From an uncultured Bacteroides sp. (GTDB taxonomy: Bacteria; Bacteroidota; Bacteroidia; Bacteroidales; Bacteroidaceae), in NCBI GenBank assembly GCA_958477465.1, contig CAUEFX010000030.1, forward strand, positions 1 through 46,616: 46,616 nucleotides of DNA, given 5' to 3'. The translations under genes were made by a program, and so were the position numbers. Positions 1 through 8,296 of the stretch are shown one piece after another. Below the pieces are notes generated by a model that had not been told where the DNA came from, did no database searches, and saw only the letters and a list, made by a program, of their open reading frames with translations. Within the stretch, counting starts at the first letter, position 1. Every line of letters starts with the position of its first letter.

Positions 1-133
1 ATTTATACGCTACTTCCTGCTTGCCAAGATGGTCGCCCGGACGGGGAAGATGGGTAGTACTATTCAAGGAGAATTGAGAAAATAGTTGGAGTGGCATAAC
101 CATAAACAAATGAATAAGTAGTAATGCTCTCAT
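1..133 (-). CDS. Partial secreted protein of unknown function (5' end only)
   Basis: An open frame starts at an ATG (133-131) and runs without a stop to the left edge of the window, giving 44 residues of an unfinished protein. Residues 1-19 look like a signal peptide: MRALLLIHLFMVMPLQLFSQ has a basic start, a hydrophobic core and a likely cleavage after FSQ. The mature part begins with polar residues and an LPRPGDHLGKQ motif that I cannot assign to a family. The start lies 50 bp past the stop of the upstream YD/RHS-like gene on the same strand, so the two are probably co-transcribed and both exported. The frame is short, but the clear signal peptide makes it credible. Confidence 0.6.
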   Translation of the reverse strand, partial: MRALLLIHLFMVMPLQLFSQFSLNSTTHLPRPGDHLGKQEVAYK

Positions 134-183
134 CCTTATGTGTTTAAAAGATTTATTCATGCTTGATATTATTTATGTGTTTT

Positions 184-3100
184 TTATTTATTACGGTAAT
201 GGTAGTCATATTGTTCCAGTATTTGTTGGGAACCATTTTTAAGGATATAGTTTTCTTTAAGTTTACCCGAAAAATCGTATGTGTAGTAAATTGTAAAATT
301 ACGTGGATCGGTAATGCTACTTACTCCAATCAATGGCAGATATGTAAATGTACTGATGAGGGTATGGGGTAAAGTTCTTCTCAGGTCGTTAATTTGTTTC
401 ATGTCATTGGTAGCTGGCTTGGATTTATCATTTAGTTTCCGGATAAATTCAGCAGTAAGTATTTGTTCTATTTCTTGATAGGTCCCGTTTTTAATTTCTG
501 CTACCGGATACATTCCATTGTAACTCCATAAATAGACAGTAGTTGTTTTCTTATCCGATATCTGCATAGGTTTTCCCCATGTATTGTAATTGTTGAATGC
601 CAGTTGAGGAAAATAATGTTTCTTATAGTTATTTTGGGAAAGGGGGGCTTGAGTTTCTAATGTGTACTCTTCTTTCGGTACAATCATGTTTAATGTGTCT
701 TTATAGATGATCTTTTTACCTTTTATAACTCTCCCATTTTTGAACTCTATGATTTCAATGGGGGTATTTATCATGTATTTACTTACCATTGTTCTGCTAA
801 CTGGGTCATTTTCATCTGATGGATAAGTTATTTCTTTGCGATAGTAATCTCCGTATATATTGATTGATTCTGTTTTCAATAGCATGTCGTTGTTATAGGT
901 ATATTCCTTTCTAGTAGTAATATTACCGTTGGATTCATAATCGATAATGGTCTCTTTATTTTTGAAAGGCCATTCTATACGATATTGATAGCTGTATGGA
1001 TCGCCACCGCCGGCATTGAACATGAATCCATATACCGGTTGAGAATTCAGGGTTGAATATTCATACTTCACGAGCTTTGCCAAAGATTCGCCTTTGTAAG
1101 TCTTGACTGATTGAAGCAGGCCGTTATAATAGTTTATCTGGTTAGGTAAGAACGGGTAATCATATTCGTTTTCTTCCTTGGTGTTGTAATAATTGTAGAT
1201 TGTTTCGCCAAGTCCGGGAATAGATTCCGTTACACTACTGTATCCAATGGAGTTACCCTGCTTAAATGTCCACATGGGAATGACAGATTCGGATACTTGT
1301 ACTAAATAAGTGGTTCTGTCCAAATAGCTGCTTTCATTACAACAGGTATAGCTTGATAAGTAATAGACTATCGGTTCTATAAGTAATTCGCCTATAGGAT
1401 ATTTAAAATTTCGGACATTGTCTCCTGCCTTGATTTTGGCAATTCGTAAACCGCCTGCAGGCGTTTCTTTATTGGTAGTTGTAATTGTTTTTTTATATTG
1501 GTAGGTAAAACCGAAGAGAACATCTTTTGCTTGTCCGATGGCTTCTATAATGTAAGTACCGGAGGTGAGATATAATTCTTTCTTCTCAAAATCAAAAGAA
1601 CAAGCATCATATTCCAATTCAACTGGAACCGGATATGAAAATAACAGGTTCTTATTACCAGTACTATACAATTTGCTTATTTTGAATGATGGATAATTTT
1701 CTGCATCATCATATCGTATGTCCGGATCTCTTTGGCAAGACATGTTATCGGCGTATCCTTGTATTAGAAAAGAGGTGTTACGGTTGATCACCAGGGTGTC
1801 TGCCTTGTAGTTTGGTAAATGCTTGCATGCATCATCGGAATAATATTGATAAACGGAAGTTCCTTCTGTTACTTTTTGAATAGTGGTACTTGTTGCAAGG
1901 GAGGGCATATAATTATTGGTTTCGTATGTGAATCGGGTTAGTTCTCCTGTCGGATATTTAATGCCCTGAAGGCTCCCTATTTTCATGTAATTCAGACGAG
2001 GCGTCTTATCCGAACCTTTATATATTTTATCACTATATTGTGCCGTGCAATAATATTCACTCCCCTGGGAAGTACCATTGTAATATCCCCAATAATCGGT
2101 GTTTTTAGAGTTTTTAGCGGGTAAATTACCTTCATTATAAATGAATTCATAATTCTCATTTATACTCAATAAGTTTTTTATTTTTTTTATTTTCAAACGT
2201 TTGAATACCTGTTTGTAGCTTCCTGCATAATTATTGTTGAAATATTCATAATCAAATTCATATGCTTTTATACAGTTACCGCTTTTATCGTATACCTTTA
2301 ATGTACTTAGCTTTTGTGGTGATAAAGTAGGATAACTTCCGATCATATCTTCTCTGGAAGAGCAATTGAACTCCACAAAACCTTCGTCCCAGGAAATCTT
2401 TGATAGACGTAAATTTTCAATAACTGTTTTGTTGCATGAATAAACTAAGTTATTTCCGGGACCGCATATTGAGTTTCCTCCTTGGTATATCTGATTGTAT
2501 CTCATACAACTTTCTTGTGTCGGTGACTTATAAGATTCGTCTGTATAAGTGAAGTGTATTGTCCTGTTATTCGTTGTTGTGATTTGGGTTAAATACCAGC
2601 TTGATGTATAGGTAAGCGGACTGTCATATATGTTTAAGTCACTCTCATCAAAATAGGAGGCAGTACTCAAGTTTCTGTTTAGAGAACCTTGCCGGGAATA
2701 GGCATAGGTTGTTTCATAATCTTCAAATAGATATTGGGTACCGTCAGGAGCAGTAATCTTGAAATATTTCTTCCGGTTTTTGGAAAATAATTCTATTTTT
2801 AGATTGATACTTTTGTCAAAAAGTACTGCCCCTCTTGATTTGTCAATAACAAATTTTCCACTTGTTTCGGGTAAAGAATAGCTGAATATGTCAGGCTCGG
2901 AATCAATCACCAGTCTGGGTGTTAAGAAAGCACCATTACTGGTAGTTACGTAGTATTCGTCTGCATAAGGGTTGTCGGCTTCCGGACCGTTATAATATCC
3001 GTACTTAATGGAACCGGCTGGTTGGGGATATTCTAAAAAATCATCATAACATTTAATTGTGCGTGAGATGATGCCTCCTGCATTTAATGCCCATCCCAAT

Positions 3101-3471
3101 CCAACCCAAGAAGCCTCTTGGCTTATTTTTATTCCTGAGGCATGATAGCTTAGTGATATTGGAAGTTTATAGTTGTCTGTCTTAATTTCATATAGGGGAA
3201 TTGACACATGGGGAACTCCACTATAATAAGAAACCGGATAATCGACAAGGTTTATTAATGAACCAGCGGTGGGGGAAACCGGAATATAATTGGGCATAGT
3301 ACTTCTATAATCGCCATCAGCACTAGCGGCTTGGTATATCGACAAGGTATCTTTTGATCGGAACTTGTTTGGTTTGATTTCTTGCCCATATCCAATTCGG
3401 AGAGAACTCAGAAATATAGCGATTAATATAATAGGAATACGATTGTGACTTTGGGTAGATAATGTTTGCAT
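184..3471 (-). CDS. Secreted YD/RHS-like repeat protein
   Basis: This is a 1095-residue protein with an N-terminal signal peptide (about residues 1-29, ending IGYGQ). Residues 75-140 carry the segment typical of Bacteroidota YD/RHS-type surface proteins: YSGVPHVSIPLYEI, then LPISLSYHASGIKISQ, then a WVGLGWALNAGG motif. Tyr- and Asn-rich beta-strand repeats fill the rest, and the C-terminus has a YD-like sequence (YYTYDFSGKLKENYI). The protein stops there: no RHS core (PxxxxDPxG) and no toxin domain is visible, so it resembles the shell-forming N-terminal part of larger RHS proteins. Function is unknown; surface display, adhesion or delivery of a partner are possible. A second exported protein begins 50 bp downstream. 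The region looks more AT-rich than the housekeeping genes, which suits accessory DNA. Confidence 0.8.
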   Translation of the reverse strand: MQTLSTQSHNRIPIILIAIFLSSLRIGYGQEIKPNKFRSKDTLSIYQAASADGDYRSTMPNYIPVSPTAGSLINLVDYPVSYYSGVPHVSIPLYEIKTDNYKLPISLSYHASGIKISQEASWVGLGWALNAGGIISRTIKCYDDFLEYPQPAGSIKYGYYNGPEADNPYADEYYVTTSNGAFLTPRLVIDSEPDIFSYSLPETSGKFVIDKSRGAVLFDKSINLKIELFSKNRKKYFKITAPDGTQYLFEDYETTYAYSRQGSLNRNLSTASYFDESDLNIYDSPLTYTSSWYLTQITTTNNRTIHFTYTDESYKSPTQESCMRYNQIYQGGNSICGPGNNLVYSCNKTVIENLRLSKISWDEGFVEFNCSSREDMIGSYPTLSPQKLSTLKVYDKSGNCIKAYEFDYEYFNNNYAGSYKQVFKRLKIKKIKNLLSINENYEFIYNEGNLPAKNSKNTDYWGYYNGTSQGSEYYCTAQYSDKIYKGSDKTPRLNYMKIGSLQGIKYPTGELTRFTYETNNYMPSLATSTTIQKVTEGTSVYQYYSDDACKHLPNYKADTLVINRNTSFLIQGYADNMSCQRDPDIRYDDAENYPSFKISKLYSTGNKNLLFSYPVPVELEYDACSFDFEKKELYLTSGTYIIEAIGQAKDVLFGFTYQYKKTITTTNKETPAGGLRIAKIKAGDNVRNFKYPIGELLIEPIVYYLSSYTCCNESSYLDRTTYLVQVSESVIPMWTFKQGNSIGYSSVTESIPGLGETIYNYYNTKEENEYDYPFLPNQINYYNGLLQSVKTYKGESLAKLVKYEYSTLNSQPVYGFMFNAGGGDPYSYQYRIEWPFKNKETIIDYESNGNITTRKEYTYNNDMLLKTESINIYGDYYRKEITYPSDENDPVSRTMVSKYMINTPIEIIEFKNGRVIKGKKIIYKDTLNMIVPKEEYTLETQAPLSQNNYKKHYFPQLAFNNYNTWGKPMQISDKKTTTVYLWSYNGMYPVAEIKNGTYQEIEQILTAEFIRKLNDKSKPATNDMKQINDLRRTLPHTLISTFTYLPLIGVSSITDPRNFTIYYTYDFSGKLKENYILKNGSQQILEQYDYHYRNK

Positions 3472-3996
3472 AAATGTATTTTTTTGATCAGTCCTTAAAT
3501 GTAGGAAAATAAAGTGTAAAAAATGATTTTTCTATATAGACAAATTTGATGCTGATTATTAGACGAATACGTTTTCAATCGGCTTTGTAATACCTTGTAG
3601 GTGTATATTCACATAGACAATTTAAGAAAAAAAAGAAGAAAAGAACGGATAGCCATTTATATATTTACCTCTATATGTATATTTGATTCCAAGACTTTTT
3701 CGTTTAAAGTACTTTTTTTACGCAGTAAGAGGGTATGTTGAAATTCATCCACGACCTTATCTGAGTCAGTAAGTTGGAATGGATAAAAGCTACAAAAAAC
3801 GTGAATAGGTTGACATAATTCCTTTATATCGCAATTTTTACTAACATATACTTTGACTAAAAAGTGGCAAATAGAGAAAAAAGTGCATAAATAGAGAAAG
3901 AAAATACGCTTTTTACTGCATATTTTCACCAAAAATAGGATAGATATGCACTTTTGACCGACATATTAATGCACTTTTCTCCGGGAGAAAGGTTCA

Positions 3997-4035
3997 GTTT
4001 CTCGTAGAGGAACGACTCGTTCCTCTACGAGAAAC
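3997..4035. repeat. 39-bp perfect palindrome
   Basis: Two 19-bp arms (left arm GTTTCTCGTAGAGGAACGA) flank a single central C with no mismatch. A second palindrome (TTTCTCC-G-GGAGAAA) sits just left at 3976-3990. A related half-sequence, TCTCTACGGGGAAA, follows on the right. There is no T-run after the stem on either strand, so it is not a standard intrinsic terminator. It lies between divergent genes, where a terminator would have no obvious use. An operator, a structured small RNA or a remnant of a mobile repeat are all possible. Confidence 0.85.
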
Positions 4036-4473
4036 CATAAGAGTCTCTACGGGGAAAGCATATTTTGTCTTGTCGGGGTCACTCTCTGCGCTGAAAGCAG
4101 TAAGAAACCGGACAAGTTTGAAATAGAATAAAGAATGATATGTGTATATTCTTAAGATAATTAGAAAGCAAAATATGAAAATAATAGTCTTTACGATAGT
4201 TAATCGTTGGTATTAGTTCCTTTTAGGAATGTTCAATATGGAAATGCAGACGATTTTTAGAATCAGCCTTATCTATTGTTTCAATAAATGGATTCTGCAT
4301 AAACTAAAATAGCATATTGACATTTTGTAAAAGTGCTCTTACCTTTCGGGGAAGTCCTGTCGTATACTTCCGTAATAGTATCCTTTTATTTACCCAAAGT
4401 GTATATGTAGTACATTGAAGGATGTACACTCTTATATGATCGAAAATATTGTTTGATAAATACGGAAGATCTG

Positions 4474-4504
4474 TTTTCCGTCTCCCCGAATTTTCTTATG
4501 TTTG
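4474..4504 (+). promoter_or_regulatory. Promoter of the radical SAM gene
   Basis: TATGTTTG at 4497-4504 is a perfect match to the Bacteroides -7 element TAnnTTTG. TTTT at 4474-4477 lies 19 bp upstream, at the -33 position, and is close to TTTG. Transcription would begin around 4510, giving a leader of about 16 nt. A small inverted repeat (GTTCCTT/AAGGAAC, 4504-4523) overlaps the expected start site and could be an operator or a leader hairpin. Confidence 0.6.
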
Positions 4505-4526
4505 TTCCTTGTAAAGAAGGAACATC

Positions 4527-5492
4527 ATGGCTCAACAATTTTTATACAATGAATTTCCGTTATTTCTGAAGCGGTATTTCCCTTATAAAGTGCAGAAGAT
4601 CTCTCTGAATGCAGGTTTTACCTGTCCTAACCGTGACGGTACCAAAGGGCAGGGGGGATGTACTTATTGCAATAACCAGACCTTCAATCCGGAATATTGC
4701 CGGACAGAGAAAACGGTTAAAGAACAGTTGGAAGAAGGAAAGCGCTTCTTTGCCCATAAATATCCGGAGATGAAATTTCTCGCTTATTTTCAGGCTTATA
4801 CCAATACTTATGCCGAACTGGAGAGCCTGAAGCGAAAATATGAAGAGGCGTTGAGTGTTGACGATGTTGTCGGGCTTGTGATCGGTACCCGGCCGGATTG
4901 TATGCCGGATGAACTTCTCGGGTATCTCGAAAGCCTCAACCGGCAGACATTTCTTTTAGTGGAATATGGTATCGAGACAACTTGTGATGAAACACTGAAA
5001 CGTATCAACCGGGGGCATACTTATGCAGATACGGTGGAAGCGGTGCAACGCACGGCTGCCAGAGGAATTCTGACCGGTGGACATGTTATTCTCGGGCTTC
5101 CGGGAGAGTCTTACGATGACATGGTGTCGCAAGCCGGAGTACTTTCCGAATTGCCGCTTACTACTCTGAAAATGCACCAGCTCCAGCTGATCCGTGGCAC
5201 CCGCATGGCTTATGAGTATGAGCAGAACCCTGCCGGTTTCCATCTGTTTGATGATGTGAATGAATACATTGAACTTGTGATAGATTATATCGAACACTTG
5301 CGACCGGATATTGTGCCGGAGCGCTTTGTATCCCAATCTCCCCGTGAATTGCTGATAGCTCCCGACTGGGGATTGAAAAATTACGAATTTACTGCCCGTG
5401 TTCAAAAAAGAATGAAAGAAAGGGGGGCGTATCAAGGGAGGATGTATAAATTTTCAGAAAAAAAAGGTATATTTGCAGGAAATAAAAAATAG
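4527..5492 (+). CDS. TIGR01212-type radical SAM protein (YhcC/YtqA-like)
   Basis: This 321-residue protein carries the motif of the TIGR01212 radical SAM family. Its iron-sulfur cysteines are spaced as in that group: C33 within FTCPNRDGT, then C45 and C48 within GGCTYC. The family's usual length is about 300-320 residues. The later segment VEYGIETTCDETLKRINRGH and the GGHVILGLPGES motif fit the radical SAM barrel that binds S-adenosylmethionine. Members are thought to modify RNA or a small metabolite, but the substrate here cannot be read from sequence. The flavodiiron gene follows after 54 bp on the same strand and may share the transcript. The ATG at 4527 lies just after a good promoter, which supports this start. 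Confidence 0.9.
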   Translation: MAQQFLYNEFPLFLKRYFPYKVQKISLNAGFTCPNRDGTKGQGGCTYCNNQTFNPEYCRTEKTVKEQLEEGKRFFAHKYPEMKFLAYFQAYTNTYAELESLKRKYEEALSVDDVVGLVIGTRPDCMPDELLGYLESLNRQTFLLVEYGIETTCDETLKRINRGHTYADTVEAVQRTAARGILTGGHVILGLPGESYDDMVSQAGVLSELPLTTLKMHQLQLIRGTRMAYEYEQNPAGFHLFDDVNEYIELVIDYIEHLRPDIVPERFVSQSPRELLIAPDWGLKNYEFTARVQKRMKERGAYQGRMYKFSEKKGIFAGNKK

Positions 5493-5546
5493 TGATAAGT
5501 GAATGCTAAAATCACTGTTTGCCATTACTGAATAATTAATAATAAG

Positions 5547-6758
5547 ATGGAACAGAAGACAAGAATAAAAGGTAATGTTCACTATGTGGGAGTGAATGAT
5601 CGTAACAAACATCTTTTTGAGGGGATGTGGCCGTTGCCATACGGAGTTTCGTATAACTCTTATCTGATTGATGATGAAATGGTGGCTTTGGTGGATACGG
5701 TAGACATCTGCTATTTTGAAGTATTTCTTCATAAAATAAAGAAAATAATCGGCGATCGGCCTATCAACTATCTGATAATAAATCACATGGAGCCGGATCA
5801 TTCCGGGTCTATCCGTTTGATAAAACAGCATTATCCCGATATTGTCATTGTAGGTAATAAACAGACTTTTGGAATGATAGAGGGCTTTTATGGCGTGACA
5901 GGTGAACAGTATCCGGTGAAAGACGGTGACTTCCTTGCTTTAGGAAGACATAAACTCCGTTTTTATCTTACACCGATGGTGCACTGGCCCGAAACGATGA
6001 TGACCTTTGATGAAACGGACGGAATCCTTTTCTCCGGAGACGCTTTCGGCTGTTTTGGTACGGTAGACGGCGGGTTTATTGATACTCGTATCAATACCGA
6101 TCGTTATTGGGATGAAATGGTGCGCTATTACTCCAATATCGTAGGAAAATACGGCAGCCCGGTACAGAAGGCATTACAGAAATTAGGCAGTCTGCCTATC
6201 TCTGCCATCTGTTCTACCCATGGACCGGTATGGACGGAAAACATCCCGAAGGTAGTAGGTATTTACGATAAGTTAAGTCGCTATGCAGCCGATGAGGGAG
6301 TGGTAATCGCTTACGGAACCATGTATGGCAATACCGAACAGATGGCGGAAGCCATTGCAGCCGAACTGTCGGCGCAGGGTATCCGGAACATTGTCATGCA
6401 CAATGTCAGCAAAAGCAATCCGTCTTATATTCTGGCAGATATATTCAAGTACAAAGGACTTATTATCGGCTCGCCGACCTATAGTAATCAGATATATCCG
6501 GAAATCGAGTCTTTGCTCTCCAAAATACTTGTCCGCGAATTGAAAGGACGCTATCTGGGGCTTTTCGGCTCTTTCACTTGGGCGGGTGCTGCAGTGAGAC
6601 GTATGGGGGAATTTGCCGAGAAGAGCAAGTTCGAGATAGTAGGCGATCCGGTGGAGATGAAACAGGCGATGAAAGAAATTACCTATGAGCAGTGTGAAAA
6701 TCTGGCTCGCGCGATGGCCGAACGTTTGAAAAAAGACAGGGAGGCAACTGATAATTAA
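5547..6758 (+). CDS. fprA: Flavodiiron protein (FprA-type oxygen/NO reductase)
   Basis: This 403-residue cytoplasmic protein has the two-domain layout of A-type flavoproteins. The N-terminal metallo-beta-lactamase-like domain (about 1-250) shows the diiron ligands H80, E82, D84 and H85 in NHMEPDHSGS, H146 in MVHWPE, D165 in FSGDAFG and a further histidine in CSTHGPVW. The C-terminal flavodoxin-like domain (about 251-400) begins with the FMN-binding loop YGTMYGNTEQMA. Proteins of this family reduce O2 to water or NO to N2O with electrons passed through FMN, protecting anaerobes from oxygen or nitrosative stress. Length and all key residues are normal. No redoxin or rubredoxin gene is adjacent, so its electron donor is not evident here. 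Confidence 0.93.
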   Translation: MEQKTRIKGNVHYVGVNDRNKHLFEGMWPLPYGVSYNSYLIDDEMVALVDTVDICYFEVFLHKIKKIIGDRPINYLIINHMEPDHSGSIRLIKQHYPDIVIVGNKQTFGMIEGFYGVTGEQYPVKDGDFLALGRHKLRFYLTPMVHWPETMMTFDETDGILFSGDAFGCFGTVDGGFIDTRINTDRYWDEMVRYYSNIVGKYGSPVQKALQKLGSLPISAICSTHGPVWTENIPKVVGIYDKLSRYAADEGVVIAYGTMYGNTEQMAEAIAAELSAQGIRNIVMHNVSKSNPSYILADIFKYKGLIIGSPTYSNQIYPEIESLLSKILVRELKGRYLGLFGSFTWAGAAVRRMGEFAEKSKFEIVGDPVEMKQAMKEITYEQCENLARAMAERLKKDREATDN

Positions 6759-7055
6759 TAATTATAATTAATAACGAAGAAGTTAAGAGCCTGTTTTCAT
6801 TTTAGCTTGAGCTTTGTTTGTGAGAATGTTCTTCTGTTTTTGGAGGATAGCGGGTTATCTCTATCTGATGAGGGAGACCGGAGAAATAAATCGGGAATAA
6901 ACTCAAAATAAGTTGATAAAGCCTCTATATAACATACAATGTTGTTATTTTGGGGGCACTCCACCGGAACAGTGGTCGGGACTTTTAAAAGGAAAATTCA
7001 AATAGGCTCTAATAATAGAATCAACCTATTTATTAATCTAATAAAATTAAGAACA
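6759..7055 (+). other. Leader region upstream of nagB
   Basis: This 297-bp gap starts with an AT repeat (GATAATTAATAATTATAATTAATAA, about 6749-6773, which overlaps the end of fprA). It also holds an inverted repeat AAATAGG/CCTATTT at 7000-7006 and 7025-7031, 25 bp before the nagB start. The nagB frame stays open back to 6939, but that extension reads as low-complexity leader and does not align with the known start of NagB. I found no convincing TAnnTTTG box, so the nagB promoter is not located. Confidence 0.5.
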
Positions 7056-7868
7056 ATGAGATTAATCATTCAGCCGGACTATCAGTCCGTATCTCAGTGG
7101 GCAGCGCACTATGTTGCTGCTAAAATCAAAGCTGCTAATCCTACAGCAGAAAAACCGTTCGTTTTGGGATGTCCTACCGGTTCTTCTCCTTTGGGCATGT
7201 ACAAAGGCTTAATCGACCTGAACAAAAAAGGTCTCGTATCTTTCGAGAACGTTGTTACTTTCAATATGGACGAATATGTAGGTTTGCCGAAAGAACATCC
7301 GGAAAGCTATTATTCTTTTATGTGGAATAATTTCTTCAGCCATATCGATATCAAACCGGAAAATACCAATATATTGAATGGTAATGCCGCTGATCTGGAT
7401 GCTGAATGTGCACGTTATGAAGAAAAGATCAAATCTTATGGAGGCATCGACCTTTTCATGGGAGGTATCGGTCCGGACGGACATATTGCTTTCAATGAAC
7501 CGGGTTCTTCCCTGTCTTCACGTACCCGTCAGAAAACACTGACTACGGATACGATCATCGCTAACTCTCGTTTCTTTGATAATGATATTAACAAAGTGCC
7601 GAAAACGGCTTTGACAGTGGGCGTGGGAACCGTGCTTTCTGCCAGAGAAGTGATGATTATCGTAAATGGCCACAACAAAGCCCGTGCCTTGTATCATGCA
7701 GTGGAAGGCGCCGTTACTCAGATGTGGACAATCAGTGCACTGCAGATGCATGAAAAGGGTATCATCGTTTGTGATGATGCGGCTACGGTAGAACTGAAAG
7801 TAGGAACATATCGTTATTTCAAGGATATTGAAGCTGGTCATTTGGACCCGGAATCGTTGATTAAATAA
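7056..7868 (+). CDS. nagB: Glucosamine-6-phosphate deaminase
   Basis: NagB converts glucosamine-6-phosphate to fructose-6-phosphate and ammonia in the cytoplasm, feeding amino sugars from dietary or host glycans into glycolysis. The protein is 270 residues, the normal length. Catalytic residues fall where they do in the E. coli enzyme: D72 (FNMDEYVG), D141 and H143 (GPDGHIAFNEPG) and E148. The phosphate-binding CPTGSSPLGMY loop is at 39-49. The frame is open for 39 more codons upstream, but MRLIIQPDYQ matches the standard start, so 7056 is preferred. The gene stands alone between a flavodiiron gene and a convergent YciO-like gene, with no nagA neighbour. Confidence 0.95.
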   Translation: MRLIIQPDYQSVSQWAAHYVAAKIKAANPTAEKPFVLGCPTGSSPLGMYKGLIDLNKKGLVSFENVVTFNMDEYVGLPKEHPESYYSFMWNNFFSHIDIKPENTNILNGNAADLDAECARYEEKIKSYGGIDLFMGGIGPDGHIAFNEPGSSLSSRTRQKTLTTDTIIANSRFFDNDINKVPKTALTVGVGTVLSAREVMIIVNGHNKARALYHAVEGAVTQMWTISALQMHEKGIIVCDDAATVELKVGTYRYFKDIEAGHLDPESLIK

Positions 7869-7986
7869 TCAGGAGTTACTGATTAAATAGTCAAGTATAG
7901 AGCGATAACAACGGGAGTTTGATGTAACTGCCTCTCAATCGGTGTCACACGGTTTGCTGGGCCGGTTGAGATTAATTTTAAAATAA

Positions 7987-8020
7987 AAGGGGATGTGCCT
8001 TAGTTTTGACACATCCCCTT
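7987..8020 (-). terminator. Hairpin terminator for the YciO-like transcript
   Basis: AAGGGGATGTG and CACATCCCCTT form a perfect 11-bp stem around a 12-nt loop. Read leftward it is followed by a T-rich run (TTTTATTTTAAAATT), as expected for an intrinsic terminator of the leftward gene ending at 8244. Read rightward no T-run follows, though the stem may still help end nagB transcripts. Confidence 0.65.
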
Positions 8021-8144
8021 GTGCATAAAAAAGGTTGTGCCAGCGTTTTGACATATTTACTTTTATCGGCTTTGTTTTTATTCTTGGGGATTCGGTTCAA
8101 GCACTCAAATATTATGATTTCAAAAACATACCGGCAAAAATGTT

Positions 8145-8175
8145 ACTCTGTGTTCCTCTGTGTACTCTGTGGTGA
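8145..8175. repeat. CTCTGTG tandem motif
   Basis: ACTCTGTG occurs twice and CCTCTGTG once within 31 bp (spacing about 10 bp). A shorter relative, CCCTCTGTGTCCTC, lies at the convergent junction near 43752. From memory, phrases like this are scattered in Bacteroides intergenic DNA. No function is evident. Confidence 0.5.
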
Positions 8176-8221
8176 TTTTATCTTTTAAATTTCCTTTCAG
8201 TGCTTCTCTTCTTTCTCCTTG

Positions 8222-8296
8222 GGCGGACAATTTTCGGAGTCTCTTAAATCTCTTCCAATACTCCCTTCCCCTGGCGGACAATTTCCGGAGTCTCTT
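8222..8296. repeat. 24-bp direct repeat across the YciO-like stop codon
   Basis: GGCGGACAATTTTCGGAGTC plus CTCTT occurs at 8222-8245 and again at 8273-8296 with one mismatch (T to C). The copies are 51 bp apart, exactly 17 codons. The right copy encodes the near-terminal residues of the YciO-like protein. The left copy lies immediately after its stop codon in the same frame. Confidence 0.85.

Larger units (their letters stand above)
3472..4526. other. 1-kb gene-free divergent region
   Basis: This stretch separates two divergently transcribed genes and contains no convincing coding frame. It is AT-rich. It holds a 15-bp palindrome (3976-3990), a 39-bp perfect palindrome (3997-4035) and a half-site-like echo (TCTCTACGGGGAAA, about 4044-4057). 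The 10-mer ATGCACTTTT occurs near 3945 and 3970, and once inverted near 3880. A segment at 3695-3749 resembles sequence upstream of truA (40940-40990). A TATTTTTG box on the minus strand (3937-3930) could start a short leftward transcript. The promoter for the downstream radical SAM gene lies at its right end. Confidence 0.7.
7869..8243. other. Convergent intergenic region between nagB and the YciO-like gene
   Basis: This 375-bp region lies between converging genes and has no credible coding frame. It contains a strong hairpin (7987-8020). An 18-mer occurs twice, TGTGCCTTAGTTTTGACA at 7994 and TGTGCCAGCGTTTTGACA at 8036, differing at three central bases. A CTCTGTG tandem motif lies at 8145-8175. 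The left copy of a 24-bp direct repeat sits at 8222-8245, with its partner inside the YciO-like gene. Confidence 0.7.

Noticed and set aside
163..372. 69-residue rightward frame with hydrophobic start
   Set aside because: It lies mostly antisense to the end of the YD/RHS-like gene and has no family resemblance or promoter.
3657..3932. 91-residue leftward open frame with a hydrophobic N-terminus
   Set aside because: Its only start is a TTG inside a TATTTTTG box, it has no internal ATG, and it overlaps DNA shared with the truA upstream region. It reads like translated intergenic DNA.
3472..4526. Invertible promoter switch
   Set aside because: Phase-variable Bacteroides promoters need two separated inverted repeats around the promoter. 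The palindrome here is continuous, and I found no distant second copy flanking a promoter.
8006..8188. 60-residue rightward frame after nagB
   Set aside because: It begins within the terminator hairpin region and crosses the CTCTGTG repeat, so it is repeat-derived.
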